Origin: Guptibacillus hwajinpoensis
GTDB lineage: Bacteria > Bacillota > Bacilli > Bacillales > Bacillaceae_O
Length of the DNA: 64,000 nucleotides
NCBI GenBank assembly: GCA_016841765.1
Contig: JAENYN010000015.1
Span: 1-64,000, forward strand
Direction of reading: 5' to 3'
This document shows positions 17,156 to 25,741 of the stretch, in pieces. Each line of letters begins with the position of its first letter. The stretch's first letter is position 1. The notes under the pieces are model-generated. The model did not search any database. It was not told the origin of the DNA and saw only the letters and a list, made by a program, of their open reading frames with translations. The translations under genes and the position numbers were made by a program.

Positions 17156-18619
17156 ATGGAAAACAGGAAGAAATGGTACAGAAAAAGAAGTGTGATCGCT
17201 CTTATAATTGTTTTTCTCATAATCACCAGTGTGACGGTCTACCACCGGGAAAAGCCGTTACCCTCCGGCCTGGATTATGCCAGTGAACGATACCAGATAC
17301 AAGATGGCGACCTGCAGTTTTTATATGATCTCACCTATGACAAAGACGGCAAAGAGATATATGACCAGTCTATTTTTGACGAAGTCAACCGGACAATTGC
17401 TGAAGCTGAGGAATTTCTGATATTAGATTTTTTTCTTTTCAATGATTATTCCAACGGCGACAGGGATTATCCACCCATCAGCGGGAAACTGCGGCAAGCG
17501 GTCGAGAACCAAATGGAAAAGCATCCGTCCCTTAACGTCATTTTCATTAGTGATAAAATCAATACAAGCTACAATTCCCATCAGGCTAATCAACTGAGTG
17601 CCCTGGAAGAGCGTGGTGCCCACATCATTTACACCGACCTTGATAAGCTTCGCGATCCGAATCACGTCTACAGTGCATTGTGGCGGACAGCCTTTTCCTG
17701 GATGGGGGAGGAAGGCACAGGGTGGATTCCGAATCCGTTTGGTTCTAACGCGCCTGATGTCACATTCAGATCCTATCTGACCCTGCTGAATGTTAAAGCC
17801 AATCACCGTAAAATAGTGATTACAGAAGACGCCGGTTTGATTTTGTCGGCAAACCCCCATGATGCTAGCGGCTTTCATTCCAATATCGGGTTTAAGGTAA
17901 CCGGGCCGATCTTAAATGACATGATTGCAAGTGAAAAAGCAATTGCAGCCTTTTCAGGCGGTGATTTGCAGCTTTTCCCGGAACATGGTGTACCCTCCCC
18001 TTCCAAGCATGACCGTGGCAAAGGGACAGCCAGCATCCAGTATGTAACAGAAAAGAAAGTGAGCGATGCGGCCCTCCGGGAACTAGATAAAGCCGGAAAA
18101 GGTGCTGTGATATGGCTTGGGATGTTCTACCTGGCGGACAGGGACATCATTCATGCACTCCATAATGCGGCCGATAGGGGCGCCGATATCCGAATCATCC
18201 TCGACCCGAACCAAAATGCCTTCGGACAACAAAAAATCGGTCTTCCCAATTTGCCCGTAGCCGCAGAATTGCAAAAGACCGGCTATGAAAATATCACCAT
18301 CCGCTGGTATGACACGAACAAAGAGCAGTATCATACGAAAATGCTTTATATCAAAGACGGTAACAGGCGATTTGCGATCGGCGGGTCCAGCAACTTCACC
18401 TCGCGCAATCTTGATAACTATAATCCGGAAGCGGACCTGGCAGTGTACGGAACAGAACACACCCGGTTTTTTAAAGATATCGAAGACTATTTTGATAGAA
18501 TTTGGAACAATCGCGGAGGGACCTACACAGTGGGATACGGCACTTATCAGGACAAGCTGACACCGGTAAAATACATTTTTTATCTTCTGCAGAAATTGAC
18601 CCAGTTTACAACTTATTAA
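17156..18619 (+). CDS. Phospholipase D / cardiolipin synthase family membrane protein
   Basis: A 487-residue PLD-superfamily protein with one N-terminal membrane anchor (about 12-27). Two catalytic HxK motifs are present: NHRKIVITEDAGLILSAN near residue 218 and YHTKMLYIKDG...GGSSNFTSRN near residue 393. In both, the acidic residue sits one place later than in the canonical HxK(x4)D. Family members make cardiolipin or cleave phospholipids; closest in layout to Bacillus YwjE/YwiE-type proteins, but the substrate is not certain. ATG follows AGGAG; the gene is 96 bp after the malic enzyme, beyond a terminator. The stretch 18620-18814 holds nothing recognisable. Confidence 0.82.
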   Translation: MENRKKWYRKRSVIALIIVFLIITSVTVYHREKPLPSGLDYASERYQIQDGDLQFLYDLTYDKDGKEIYDQSIFDEVNRTIAEAEEFLILDFFLFNDYSNGDRDYPPISGKLRQAVENQMEKHPSLNVIFISDKINTSYNSHQANQLSALEERGAHIIYTDLDKLRDPNHVYSALWRTAFSWMGEEGTGWIPNPFGSNAPDVTFRSYLTLLNVKANHRKIVITEDAGLILSANPHDASGFHSNIGFKVTGPILNDMIASEKAIAAFSGGDLQLFPEHGVPSPSKHDRGKGTASIQYVTEKKVSDAALRELDKAGKGAVIWLGMFYLADRDIIHALHNAADRGADIRIILDPNQNAFGQQKIGLPNLPVAAELQKTGYENITIRWYDTNKEQYHTKMLYIKDGNRRFAIGGSSNFTSRNLDNYNPEADLAVYGTEHTRFFKDIEDYFDRIWNNRGGTYTVGYGTYQDKLTPVKYIFYLLQKLTQFTTY

Positions 18620-18814
18620 GAGTACAGTAAGCTCTCTGCCGCTCTTATGCCGTCTTTCATTTTCAAGAGACTACTTCTGGGTCAAGTATAAAAGCCGGTT
18701 CATGAACAAAAGGACAGGGCGCCCGCGTTTGACCATAGCCGCAGGTGTCTGATGCTGGATGACTCCCTTCTTGCTTATGATCGACAATCCCTATTTTTTA
18801 TAAAATCCTTAACC

Positions 18815-18850
18815 AAAAAAGCCAACCCGGAATTTCCGGATTGGCTTTTC
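18815..18850 (-). terminator. Terminator after the GsiB-like gene
   Basis: AAGCCAATCCGGAA/TTCCGGGTTGGCTT stem followed by six T on the minus strand. Nearly the same hairpin ends the gene at 19485 (20072-20106). Confidence 0.85.
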
Positions 18851-18867
18851 TCCTGTCACTAGGAGTA

Positions 18868-19227
18868 TTAGGAGTCGTTATTGTTATTGGCGCGGGCATT
18901 GCCGCCTTTTTCGCCGATTTCCTCGTAGAAGTCTTCACCGTACTTGTTGGAAGTTGTTTCTCCGCCTTTTTGGCCGATTTCCTGATAGAATTCTTTGTCA
19001 TGGCTTTTAGAAGTGGCTTCGCCGCCCTTCTTGCCGATTTCCTCGTAGAATTATTCTCCATATTTTTCTGCGGTTGTTTCGCCGCCTTTTTGGCCGCCCA
19101 TTTCTCCGCCTTTATGGCCGATTTCCTGGTAAAATTCCTTGTCGTGTGTTTCGGAAGTCTTTTCACCGCCCATGCGGCCTGCTTCGCTTACTGTCATATT
19201 TTTGTTATCTTTATTGTTTTTAGCCAT
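18868..19227 (-). pseudogene. KGG-repeat general stress protein (GsiB-like), interrupted by an in-frame stop
   Basis: The reading frame encodes a hydrophilic LEA-like protein with four or five copies of a repeat of the type DKEFYQEIGxKGGE, as in B. subtilis GsiB. ATG 19227 follows AAGGAGG. After 58 codons (ending AEKYGE) there is a TAA at 19051-19053; the same frame then continues for 60 codons with repeat-perfect sequence (FYEEIGKKGGEATSKSHDK ... GGNARANNNNDS) to TAA 18868. In the parallel repeat the stop position is GAC, so a single codon change explains it. Either a recent nonsense mutation, or a short 58-residue form still functions. A SigB-like promoter precedes it. Confidence 0.85.
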
Positions 19228-19277
19228 GATTCTCGTCCTCCTTTGGATAAGAATTTTTATTGACTTGTATATGTACA

Positions 19278-19303
19278 ATAACCTTTTGCTGTTGAGTCTA
19301 AAC
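19278..19303 (-). promoter_or_regulatory. SigB-type promoter of the GsiB-like gene
   Basis: Minus strand GTTTAG, 14-bp spacer, GGTTAT, against the SigB consensus GTTTAA-N12-14-GGGTAT: one mismatch in each box. It lies about 50 bp before the start codon and matches SigB control of gsiB in B. subtilis. Confidence 0.65.
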
Positions 19304-19484
19304 ATTTCCGCTGCAACGATGGTGTCAGGGACGCTGCAGAACGACCTGCAGCACCTTTTGTAGACGTTTGATTCATTTATCTCGAAACTGGAACACAGAA
19401 GAGGATGGCATCGTAAGATAAAGAAGGAGACGGCACTTCGCATCATCGTCCAGTCTGAAAGAATAAACTTCAGGAGGCTGCTGT

Positions 19485-20039
19485 ATGAACTGGGAAAAAT
19501 TCAATCCATTCGATTTTCACGGCGACATGTTTCCTATCCCGCAAAATCACCTGGAGTATCAAAAAAAGATGGCAGAACAATTTCAGTCAGCCTTATCTGA
19601 ATCGGTTTCACCGATGATGAAAAAATGGTTCAATCAGAATGGCATGGACCCTTTTCCTTTTAACACACATAAGGCCGCAAAAACTGAAGACACAAAAATG
19701 GGCAATGAACAAAAACGGAATAAACACCAAAAAATAGCAAAACTTCCCGGCGCAAAGATGGAAGATAAAAAATCCTTTCCATACCGGGTCTTTGACCTGC
19801 ATGAAAAAGTGGTTGTCCAAATTACAATCCAGGACTCTAGCAGGTTAAAAAACATAAAGGTTTTTCATACATCGCACCAATTAATCATTAAAGAATCTGC
19901 CAGGAAAGAAATTATTCCACTGCCTGCCCTAGTTGAAAAAAAAGGAGCTGCCACTTCCTACAAAAACGGGACTTTGGAAATAAGCCTTTGCAAAAAAATT
20001 GATGACCAGTATACAGAGATAGACGTCCACGAGATTTAA
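19485..20039 (+). CDS. Hsp20/alpha-crystallin-like protein (GerT/CotP-like)
   Basis: A 184-residue protein. The N-terminal part (1-100) is polar and low in order; residues about 105-184 look like a short alpha-crystallin domain (YRVFDLHEKVVVQITI, LIIKESARKEIIPLPALVE, ASYKNGTLEISLCKK). Sporulating Bacillus species have coat or germination proteins of this type (GerT, CotP). A chaperone role is possible, but the conserved C-terminal IxI is weak. ATG follows CAGGAGG by 8 nt. Divergent from the GsiB-like gene; own terminator. Confidence 0.65.
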   Translation: MNWEKFNPFDFHGDMFPIPQNHLEYQKKMAEQFQSALSESVSPMMKKWFNQNGMDPFPFNTHKAAKTEDTKMGNEQKRNKHQKIAKLPGAKMEDKKSFPYRVFDLHEKVVVQITIQDSSRLKNIKVFHTSHQLIIKESARKEIIPLPALVEKKGAATSYKNGTLEISLCKKIDDQYTEIDVHEI

Positions 20040-20071
20040 ACGGAACGTCTATCAATACACTTTAAAATACA

Positions 20072-20106
20072 AAGCCAACCCGGCAAATCCGGATTGGCTT
20101 CTTTTT
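20072..20106 (+). terminator. Terminator after the Hsp20-like gene
   Basis: AAGCCAACCCGG/CCGGATTGGCTT stem with trailing T-rich sequence; near copy of the hairpin at 18815-18850. Confidence 0.8.
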
Positions 20107-20198
20107 CATTTGAAGGGAACTTTATTGATAACTTAATTATTGTTTTTAAAAAAATCGCTAACAGTTAAAAGGAAAGACTGAATTGAACTTATTGGTAA

Positions 20199-20485
20199 CT
20201 ATACGTTGTATATTAATGATAATAAGTATGTTCTTTCTGAGTCGTCATTTTTCACTTTTTCAACAATATTATCCTGAAGTAAATATTCTCGGACATCCTC
20301 GTTTTGATAAATCTTTTCATAATAATATCCGTTATCGCTAAGTTCTCTAAACCAGCTTTCCCTTTTTACTTTCTGACATTCCTCTCAAACTTAATATCGT
20401 CGGTGCTTACTGCACTTCCCATGAATAAAGTTCCTAAAATAACATTCGCAATAACATCAAATATCAACTTGATAACCTTCATCAT
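20199..20485 (-). pseudogene. Frameshifted small membrane-anchored protein
   Basis: ATG 20485 follows AGAGGTG and opens a frame with a hydrophobic N terminus (MMKVIKLIFDVIANVILGTL, then FMGSAVSTDDIKFE) that stops after about 40 codons. In another frame a clearly protein-like sequence follows directly: KVKRESWFRELSDNGYYYEK, then IYQNEDVREYLLQDNIVEKV, ending in SLIYNV and a TAG at 20199-20201. The two join if one GA is removed from the GAGAG run at about 20382-20386, giving a 94-residue protein. The product resembles nothing I can name. The remaining sequence between 20040 and 20723 holds no other gene that I see. Confidence 0.6.
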
Positions 20486-20723
20486 CGACACCTCTATAAA
20501 GAAAGGAATGCTCTCTCTGCTAAATTTAAAACAGGCTTAGGTGCTCAATCGATCCCACACGCTCTACTTGTTCTTTGCTTTTATTCTTTAGTTCTTCTGT
20601 TTTTATCCTCTTTTTCCTTATTCTGGGTCATATTCCAAAAGAATGCCGGCACGCAAGTCATCTCAGCCATCCCCCAATTCACGCAACCCCTGTTCAGGGC
20701 TTCCTCTGCCTTTTCCAGGCTAC

Positions 20724-21254
20724 TTATTGAAATAGGTTATTATACCTCTTCGCCTGGGCGATCGCCTCTTTATCCTCAAGGATTTCACCCGGGGTTCTTG
20801 CCTTGCCGATAAGATATCCTTCAAACGAAGCGCCGAAAAAGTCAAAAATGTGGGTGAATTGCATGATAAGCGGCAAACCCTTCAATTTTGGATTGTCGCC
20901 GCCGACAATGACAACATACATTTTTTTCTCCTTCATTTGTTCCCGGAAACTCATAGTGGAATCCCGCAGCGTCTCGCTAAAACGGTCAATGAAATTCTTC
21001 ATAAGTCCGCTCATTCCGTACCAGTAAAGCGGCGTCACGAAAACAATCTTTTCATGAATCATCATTCTGTTTAAAATTTCATAATAGTCATCACCGACAT
21101 TGGAAAATCCCTGCGGATCATGCCGCATATCTACAATCGGCTGTACCGTTTTATTCCGCAAATACACCTCTTCGGCATCCAATCCATCGATCATGATTTT
21201 TGCCAGCTGTTCAGAGTTGCTTTTCTTTCTTGAACTTCCATAAATGACAAACAT
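20724..21254 (-). CDS. NADPH-dependent FMN reductase / flavodoxin-fold oxidoreductase
   Basis: A 176-residue flavoprotein with the FMN-binding loop YGSSRKKSNSEQLAK at the N terminus, the segment TPLYWYGMSGLMKNFIDR (about 74-91) that contacts the isoalloxazine ring in this family, and VIVGGDN. These enzymes reduce quinones, azo compounds or free flavins with NAD(P)H; the substrate is not predictable. ATG 21254 is preferred (GGGAG 7 nt before); the frame opens six codons earlier without a ribosome site. Confidence 0.85.
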   Translation of the reverse strand: MFVIYGSSRKKSNSEQLAKIMIDGLDAEEVYLRNKTVQPIVDMRHDPQGFSNVGDDYYEILNRMMIHEKIVFVTPLYWYGMSGLMKNFIDRFSETLRDSTMSFREQMKEKKMYVVIVGGDNPKLKGLPLIMQFTHIFDFFGASFEGYLIGKARTPGEILEDKEAIAQAKRYNNLFQ

Positions 21255-21392
21255 TTCCGAACTCCCTTTCATTACTTATTTAGTTTCAGGGCTCTTAATA
21301 GGTATGCCCGAAATACATTCTGTATGAAAGCGTAATTCCCTCCCGGGGACCTATAACTTTTAAAGTTCCGACTGCCTTAGTCTATAAAGAAG

Positions 21393-21424
21393 TTGTCCGT
21401 TCCTTTCCGCTGCAAGTATTCGCT
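21393..21424. repeat. Fragment of the dispersed GC-rich repeat
   Basis: The segment CGTTCCTTTCCGCTGCAAGT and the following TATTCGCT repeat the left end of the repeats at 58257 and 60274 with few changes, then similarity stops. A decayed copy. Confidence 0.6.
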
Positions 21425-21464
21425 ATCAACTTCTTCCTCAATACTTCCCTGTCACTCATTGATA

Positions 21465-21502
21465 TAAAAAACAAGCCCAATTCAGTTTCGAATCGGACTT
21501 GT
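21465..21502 (-). terminator. Terminator after the 45-residue ORF / YpfJ region
   Basis: ACAAGTCCGATTC/GAATTGGGCTTGT stem and a T run on the minus strand. Confidence 0.75.
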
Positions 21503-21553
21503 TAATTGCTGTATTTTTATTGGTTTGGTATTGAAACTCGTTTTTGGAGGGTT

Positions 21554-21691
21554 TTATTTTCCGTCTTGCCCAAGTTCTTTTTTCATCTGTTCTTCCTGCT
21601 CTTCCACAATCACTTTCGTCACCAAATCATTGAGATAATGGTTAAACCGATCCTGCTCTTCGTTGCAGACGGTCTCGGTCTCCTTTTCCAT
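21554..21691 (-). CDS. Small acidic protein of 45 residues, unknown function
   Basis: A short gene between the metallopeptidase and its terminator. It encodes a hydrophilic, mostly helical protein (METETVCN-like start, actually MEKETETVCNEEQDRF, then NHYLNDLVTKVIVEEQEEQM, ending KKELGQDGK). GGGGTG lies 5 nt before ATG 21691. Codon use is like the neighbours and the same strand carries a hairpin 52 bp after the stop. I do not recognise the family; it may be cotranscribed with the upstream ypfJ-like gene. Confidence 0.6.
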   Translation of the reverse strand: MEKETETVCNEEQDRFNHYLNDLVTKVIVEEQEEQMKKELGQDGK

Positions 21692-21774
21692 CCTATCACC
21701 CCGCTGAGTTCTTTTTCTTACTTTTTCACCCTGGGCTGTTTCTATTCAGCTTTCGTAGATAGGAGTCCAAATCG

Positions 21775-22629
21775 TTATTTTCCTATGTTTAGTCCTACAG
21801 CCTCAAATGTGTTTCCGCCTTCGATCGTGCCCTCTTCAAATCCTTTTTTGAACCATTTCATCCGCTGCTGGGATGTGCCGTGGGTAAAGCTATCGGGGAC
21901 AACCTGGCCCTGTGTCCGTTTTTGGATGGCATCATCGCCGACAGCACTCGCTGCGTTTACCGCTTCTTCAAGATCCCCCTGCTCAAGCAAGTCCATTTCC
22001 CGGGCATGATGAGCCCACACACCTGCATAGTAATCCGCCTGTAGCTCAAATCTGACGAGGTACTTATTGAACTCCGTTTCGCTCATTTGCTGGCGGAGCG
22101 GCATAACCTTATTTGATGTTCCGAGCAATGTCTGGACATGATGCCCGACTTCATGCGCAATCACATATGCCATGGCGAAATCGCCAGGAGCATTGAACTT
22201 CTGTTTCAATTCATTATAAAAACTCAAATCAATATACAGCTTCTGGTCTCCCGGGCAATAAAAGGGCCCCACAGCGGAACTTGTGGTGCCGCAGGCCGAC
22301 TGGACGCTGTCATTGTACAGGACCAGGGTCGGTTCTTCATATGTCATTCCGTTTTCCCGGAAGATGTCAGTCCACACTTCCTCCGTATCGGCAAGGACGA
22401 CGGATACAAATTGGGAAAGCTCCTCTTCCTGTGCTGTCTCCTCATAAGGGATAGAGGAATCATTGCCGACTTGTGTCATGTTATTCAGCAAAGCACCGGG
22501 ATCGCCGCCGAGCAGCATGACGACAACTAAAATGACGATACCGCCGATGCCACCGCCGATTGCAATCGGGCCGCCCTTGCCTCTCCGGTCCTCAACATTC
22601 GAACTGCCTCTTCTTCCCTTCCATTTCAA
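21775..22629 (-). CDS. ypfJ: YpfJ-family neutral zinc metallopeptidase
   Basis: A 284-residue membrane-anchored protein. The N terminus is basic and glycine-rich, followed by one membrane helix (GGIVILVVVMLLGG, about 28-42). The outer domain has VIAHEVGHHVQTLLG (HExxH near residue 158) and a third ligand region FELQADYYAGVWAHH, then SFTHGTSQQRMKWFKKGFE, all as in YpfJ (putative neutral zinc metallopeptidase, Pfam zinc_peptidase). The biological substrate is unknown. Start is TTG, 8 nt after AGGAGG. Confidence 0.9.
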   Translation of the reverse strand: MKWKGRRGSSNVEDRRGKGGPIAIGGGIGGIVILVVVMLLGGDPGALLNNMTQVGNDSSIPYEETAQEEELSQFVSVVLADTEEVWTDIFRENGMTYEEPTLVLYNDSVQSACGTTSSAVGPFYCPGDQKLYIDLSFYNELKQKFNAPGDFAMAYVIAHEVGHHVQTLLGTSNKVMPLRQQMSETEFNKYLVRFELQADYYAGVWAHHAREMDLLEQGDLEEAVNAASAVGDDAIQKRTQGQVVPDSFTHGTSQQRMKWFKKGFEEGTIEGGNTFEAVGLNIGK

Positions 22630-22813
22630 ATCAGGTTCCTCCTACTCTTCGGTTAAAGTCTCTATAACTGTCTATACCCGCGATCAGCCTTTTTATCTCC
22701 AAAAAAACAGCCATTGATCTAAAAGCATGCTGGCTCTTTATGGCATTGTGGTGTAAATTTGTTCTTATAGGATAAAAATGATTGTTAATTACTTTACAAA
22801 AGGAAGGTCGTTT

Positions 22814-23983
22814 ATGCCCGAAGAAGCAATTACGCGTTTGAATATAGAGGGAAAAGAGATTATCCTCATTCGCACTGCCCACGTATCAAAGCAAAGTGCA
22901 GACCAAGTGAAGGAAGTCATTGAAGCGGAGCAGCCCGACTCTGTTTGTGTCGAACTCGATGCACAGCGCTATGATTCAATCACAAATCAGAAAAAGTGGA
23001 AGGACATGGATATTTTCCAGGTCATAAAGGAAAAGAAAGCCACCCTGCTCTTCATGAACCTGCTCATTTCTTCTTTCCAAAAACGAATGGCAAAAGATAT
23101 GGGGATCAAACCGGGCCAGGAAATGATCCAGGGCATTGAGTCCGCAAAAGAAACGGGGGCTGAGCTTGTCCTCGCTGACCGCAACATCCAGACAACGTTT
23201 GCCCGCATCTGGCGCGGGGTCGGCTTCTGGGGAAAAACGCGCCTGATGATGACGATTTTTTACAGTATTTTTGATAAGGAAAGCATTTCCGAAGAGGAAA
23301 TGGAAAAGATGAAATCCGAAGACATGCTTGATTCGATGCTGAAGGAATTCACCGCCTCTTTTCCTGACTTGAAGCGGCCGCTCATCGATGAACGAGACCA
23401 ATACCTGGCCGAAAAAATCAAACACGCACCCGGGAATAAAGTAGTCGCTGTTATCGGCGCTGCTCATGCACCCGGCATTACAAAGGAAATTCATAAAGAT
23501 CATGATCTTAAGGAACTGTCGAAGCTTCCGCCAAAATCAAATGTGCCTAAAATTATCGGCTGGTCCATCCCGCTGCTGATTATCGGCATTATCGTCTATA
23601 CTTTTTTTACGAATCCGGCAACAGGGATGAACCAGACGATCAGCTGGGTCCTGTGGAACGGCATTCTGGCCGCAATTGGAGCAACAGCCGCTTTCGGCCA
23701 TCCGCTCGCCATTTTGACCGCCTTTGTTGCAGCGCCGATCAGTTCGCTGAACCCGCTCCTTGCCGCAGGTTGGTTTGCGGGATTTGTCCAGGCCTATATT
23801 CGCCGGCCGAACGTAAGTGATTTTGAAAGCCTGTCTGAAGACGTTTTTACGGTAAAAGGGTTCTGGTTCAATAAAGTGAGCCGGATCCTGCTGATCGTGA
23901 TTCTGACAAACCTCGGCAGCTCGCTCGGCACTTTCATTGGCGGTGCTGATGTCATCCGGATGTTCCTCGAAAATGTTTTGTGA
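22814..23983 (+). CDS. TraB/GumN-like family membrane protein
   Basis: A 389-residue TraB-domain protein. The N-terminal soluble part has IRTAHVSKQSADQVKEVI and VCVELDAQRYD, then ADRNIQTTFARIWRG and VIGAAHAPGI, the conserved GxxH pattern of TraB/PrgY proteins. The C-terminal third holds four or five membrane helices. PrgY in Enterococcus blocks pheromone signalling; most homologues have unknown targets, possibly as membrane metalloproteases. ATG 22814 follows AAAGGAAGG; the frame begins 12 codons earlier without a ribosome site. Confidence 0.85.
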   Translation: MPEEAITRLNIEGKEIILIRTAHVSKQSADQVKEVIEAEQPDSVCVELDAQRYDSITNQKKWKDMDIFQVIKEKKATLLFMNLLISSFQKRMAKDMGIKPGQEMIQGIESAKETGAELVLADRNIQTTFARIWRGVGFWGKTRLMMTIFYSIFDKESISEEEMEKMKSEDMLDSMLKEFTASFPDLKRPLIDERDQYLAEKIKHAPGNKVVAVIGAAHAPGITKEIHKDHDLKELSKLPPKSNVPKIIGWSIPLLIIGIIVYTFFTNPATGMNQTISWVLWNGILAAIGATAAFGHPLAILTAFVAAPISSLNPLLAAGWFAGFVQAYIRRPNVSDFESLSEDVFTVKGFWFNKVSRILLIVILTNLGSSLGTFIGGADVIRMFLENVL

Positions 23984-24014
23984 GGCTTCACCTGACACTT
24001 ATCATAAGGGAAAG

Positions 24015-24120
24015 AATGAATTGTCAAAAAGGGAGCATTTCGATGCATCCGTCGTATTTAAGAATATATATAGGGGAAGTTGCCCCTCTGTCTTTGCTAA
24101 AACCTCGCCAATCGGCGAGG
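24015..24120 (+). repeat. Intergenic repeat with hairpins, copy 1
   Basis: About 90 bp (AATTGTCA, GGGAG-ATTTCGA, then an AGGGG...CCCCT hairpin and CCAATCGGYGAG) is repeated at 30680-30769 with scattered differences. In this copy the end is part of a strong hairpin (24099-24127). Confidence 0.65.
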
Positions 24121-24127
24121 TTTTTTA
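24098..24127 (+). terminator. Terminator after the TraB-family gene
   Basis: AAAACCTCGCC/GGCGAGGTTTT stem with six T. Confidence 0.88.
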
Positions 24128-24197
24128 TTGGATAAACCTTGTTTATGTTTCATTTACTGTTTTGCGTGCCAAAGGTTATGTAATGGACAGCAATAAC

Positions 24198-24213
24198 TGT
24201 TCCACGTGAAACT
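24198..24213. other. parS-like chromosome partition site 2
   Basis: TGTTCCACGTGAAACT matches the ParB/Spo0J site TGTTNCACGTGAAACA except for the last base; intergenic, upstream of the amidase gene. Confidence 0.8.
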
Positions 24214-24297
24214 TTTTAACGGAATGAGCAAGGAACTTCTGAATAAAGCCCTACTATCCTGCAATTTCTGACTATATATAATTAAGGAGGTGAATTT

Positions 24298-25701
24298 ATG
24301 AAAACAATTGTGATTGACCCGGGGCACGGCGGAGACGATACGGGTGCAACGTATCGCGGATACAAAGAGAAGGATTTCAATCTATCAATTGCTTCGCGGG
24401 TCAGCAAGGTCCTGGAGGAAACTTATTCAGTGAACGTGGTCATGACGAGAACAGCAGACAAGTCGCTGTCACTTGACCAGCGGACGGACATGGCGAATGA
24501 ATTGGATGCCGATTTTTTCCTCTCCATCCATCATAATGCCGCTGGCGGCAACGGATTTGAGAGTTATATTTTTAACGGAAAAGTATCTTCAAGAACGAAA
24601 AGCATCCAAAATATCATCCATAAGGCCATCATCGAATCTGTTGGAGATCAATACCAAGTGAAAGATAGAGGGAAAAAACGTGCCAATTTCCATGTGCTTC
24701 GCGAAACAAAAATGAATGCCCTGCTGCTCGAAGTGCTGTTCATCGACAATGCCAGAGATTTTGAAACGATGAGGAATTCCGCTTTCATAGAAGAAGTTTC
24801 AGAAGCCATCGCAACAGGCATAGCCAGAGCACTGCGCCTGCCCGCCAAACCGGCTGCCGCTATGCTATATAAAGTCATTGCCGGATCGTTCAACGCCCGG
24901 AACCCGGCTGAAAAAAGGGCAAGGTTTCTCGCTCAAAAAGGGATTGACTCTTTCATCACACCTGCTGCAGCCGGACAAAAAGAAGACTCTTTTCGGATCC
25001 AGGCCGGCGCCTTTTCAAGCATGGAAAATGCTGAGGAGCAAATCGGCCGCCTGAAGGAAATCGGCATTCCCGATCCGTTCATCATGGCGGAAGGACCGGG
25101 AAAACAGCCTGCATCATCTGTAACAAAAAACGGACAGGAGCTGCTTTCCATTACAGGTGAAACACATTTATCAGCACGCCAGCTTGATCAATACGCAAGG
25201 ACGGTCAATCCCGATGCACCGGCTCTTGGCAGCTATTATGTGAAGTATGGCGCCGCCTACGGCATCCGTGCCGATGTGGCCTACGCACAGGCCATCCATG
25301 AAACGGATTATTTCAGATTCACCGGGCTGGTGGAAAAAAATCAGAACAATTACGCCGGTATCGGAGCGACAGGTCCCGGGAATCCGGGTGCAGCGTTTGA
25401 AACGCCTGAAACAGGAGTCCATGCCCACATCCAGCATTTATACGCTTATTCAACCGCCAGAGACGTTCCTGCGGGATACTCCCTTGTTGACCCGAGGTTC
25501 AGCCTTGTCACAAGGGGAAGCGCCAAACTCTGGCCTGAACTAAACGGAAAATGGGCGGTGCCCGGAAACACCTATGGACAAAAGATTTTGCAAATCTATA
25601 AACAAATGACGGGCCATGCAGCCGGTCAACTGGCTGAACAGGAAAAGAAACTTGATGGGCTGCTTAAAAGGTTAGAAACACCTTCCACCATATTGGGATG
25701 A
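24298..25701 (+). CDS. N-acetylmuramoyl-L-alanine amidase with SPOR-like and glucosaminidase-like domains
   Basis: A 467-residue peptidoglycan hydrolase. An Amidase_3 domain (1-180) has DPGHGGDDTG (His10), the Glu of YKEKDFN, SIHHNAAGG and LLEVLFIDNARD, the zinc ligands and catalytic Glu. Two SPOR-like repeats follow (YKVIAGSF at about 183, FRIQAGAFSSMENA at about 231). The C terminus (about 295-450) resembles a GH73-type glucosaminidase (YAQAIHETDYFRF, NNYAGIGATG, HIQHLYAYS). There is no signal peptide, which suggests release by lysis (endolysin-like), a mother-cell role, or a non-classical route. The ribosome site AAGGAGGTGA is perfect. No phage genes flank it. Confidence 0.88.
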   Translation: MKTIVIDPGHGGDDTGATYRGYKEKDFNLSIASRVSKVLEETYSVNVVMTRTADKSLSLDQRTDMANELDADFFLSIHHNAAGGNGFESYIFNGKVSSRTKSIQNIIHKAIIESVGDQYQVKDRGKKRANFHVLRETKMNALLLEVLFIDNARDFETMRNSAFIEEVSEAIATGIARALRLPAKPAAAMLYKVIAGSFNARNPAEKRARFLAQKGIDSFITPAAAGQKEDSFRIQAGAFSSMENAEEQIGRLKEIGIPDPFIMAEGPGKQPASSVTKNGQELLSITGETHLSARQLDQYARTVNPDAPALGSYYVKYGAAYGIRADVAYAQAIHETDYFRFTGLVEKNQNNYAGIGATGPGNPGAAFETPETGVHAHIQHLYAYSTARDVPAGYSLVDPRFSLVTRGSAKLWPELNGKWAVPGNTYGQKILQIYKQMTGHAAGQLAEQEKKLDGLLKRLETPSTILG

Positions 25702-25727
25702 AACCGCTTCGGTTTCATCCTTTTTTT
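25696..25727 (+). terminator. Terminator overlapping the amidase stop codon
   Basis: GGATGAAACC/GGTTTCATCC with a 5-nt loop and seven T; the stop codon TGA lies inside the left arm. Confidence 0.92.
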
Positions 25728-25741
25728 CTGTCCTCCCACAC

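Noticed and set aside
18798-19166. A 122-codon minus-strand frame with Lys/Ala/Arg-rich repeats
   Set aside because: It is the other reading frame of the GsiB-like repeats; the repetitive DNA makes it look ordered, but the KGG frame has the start, ribosome site and known family pattern.
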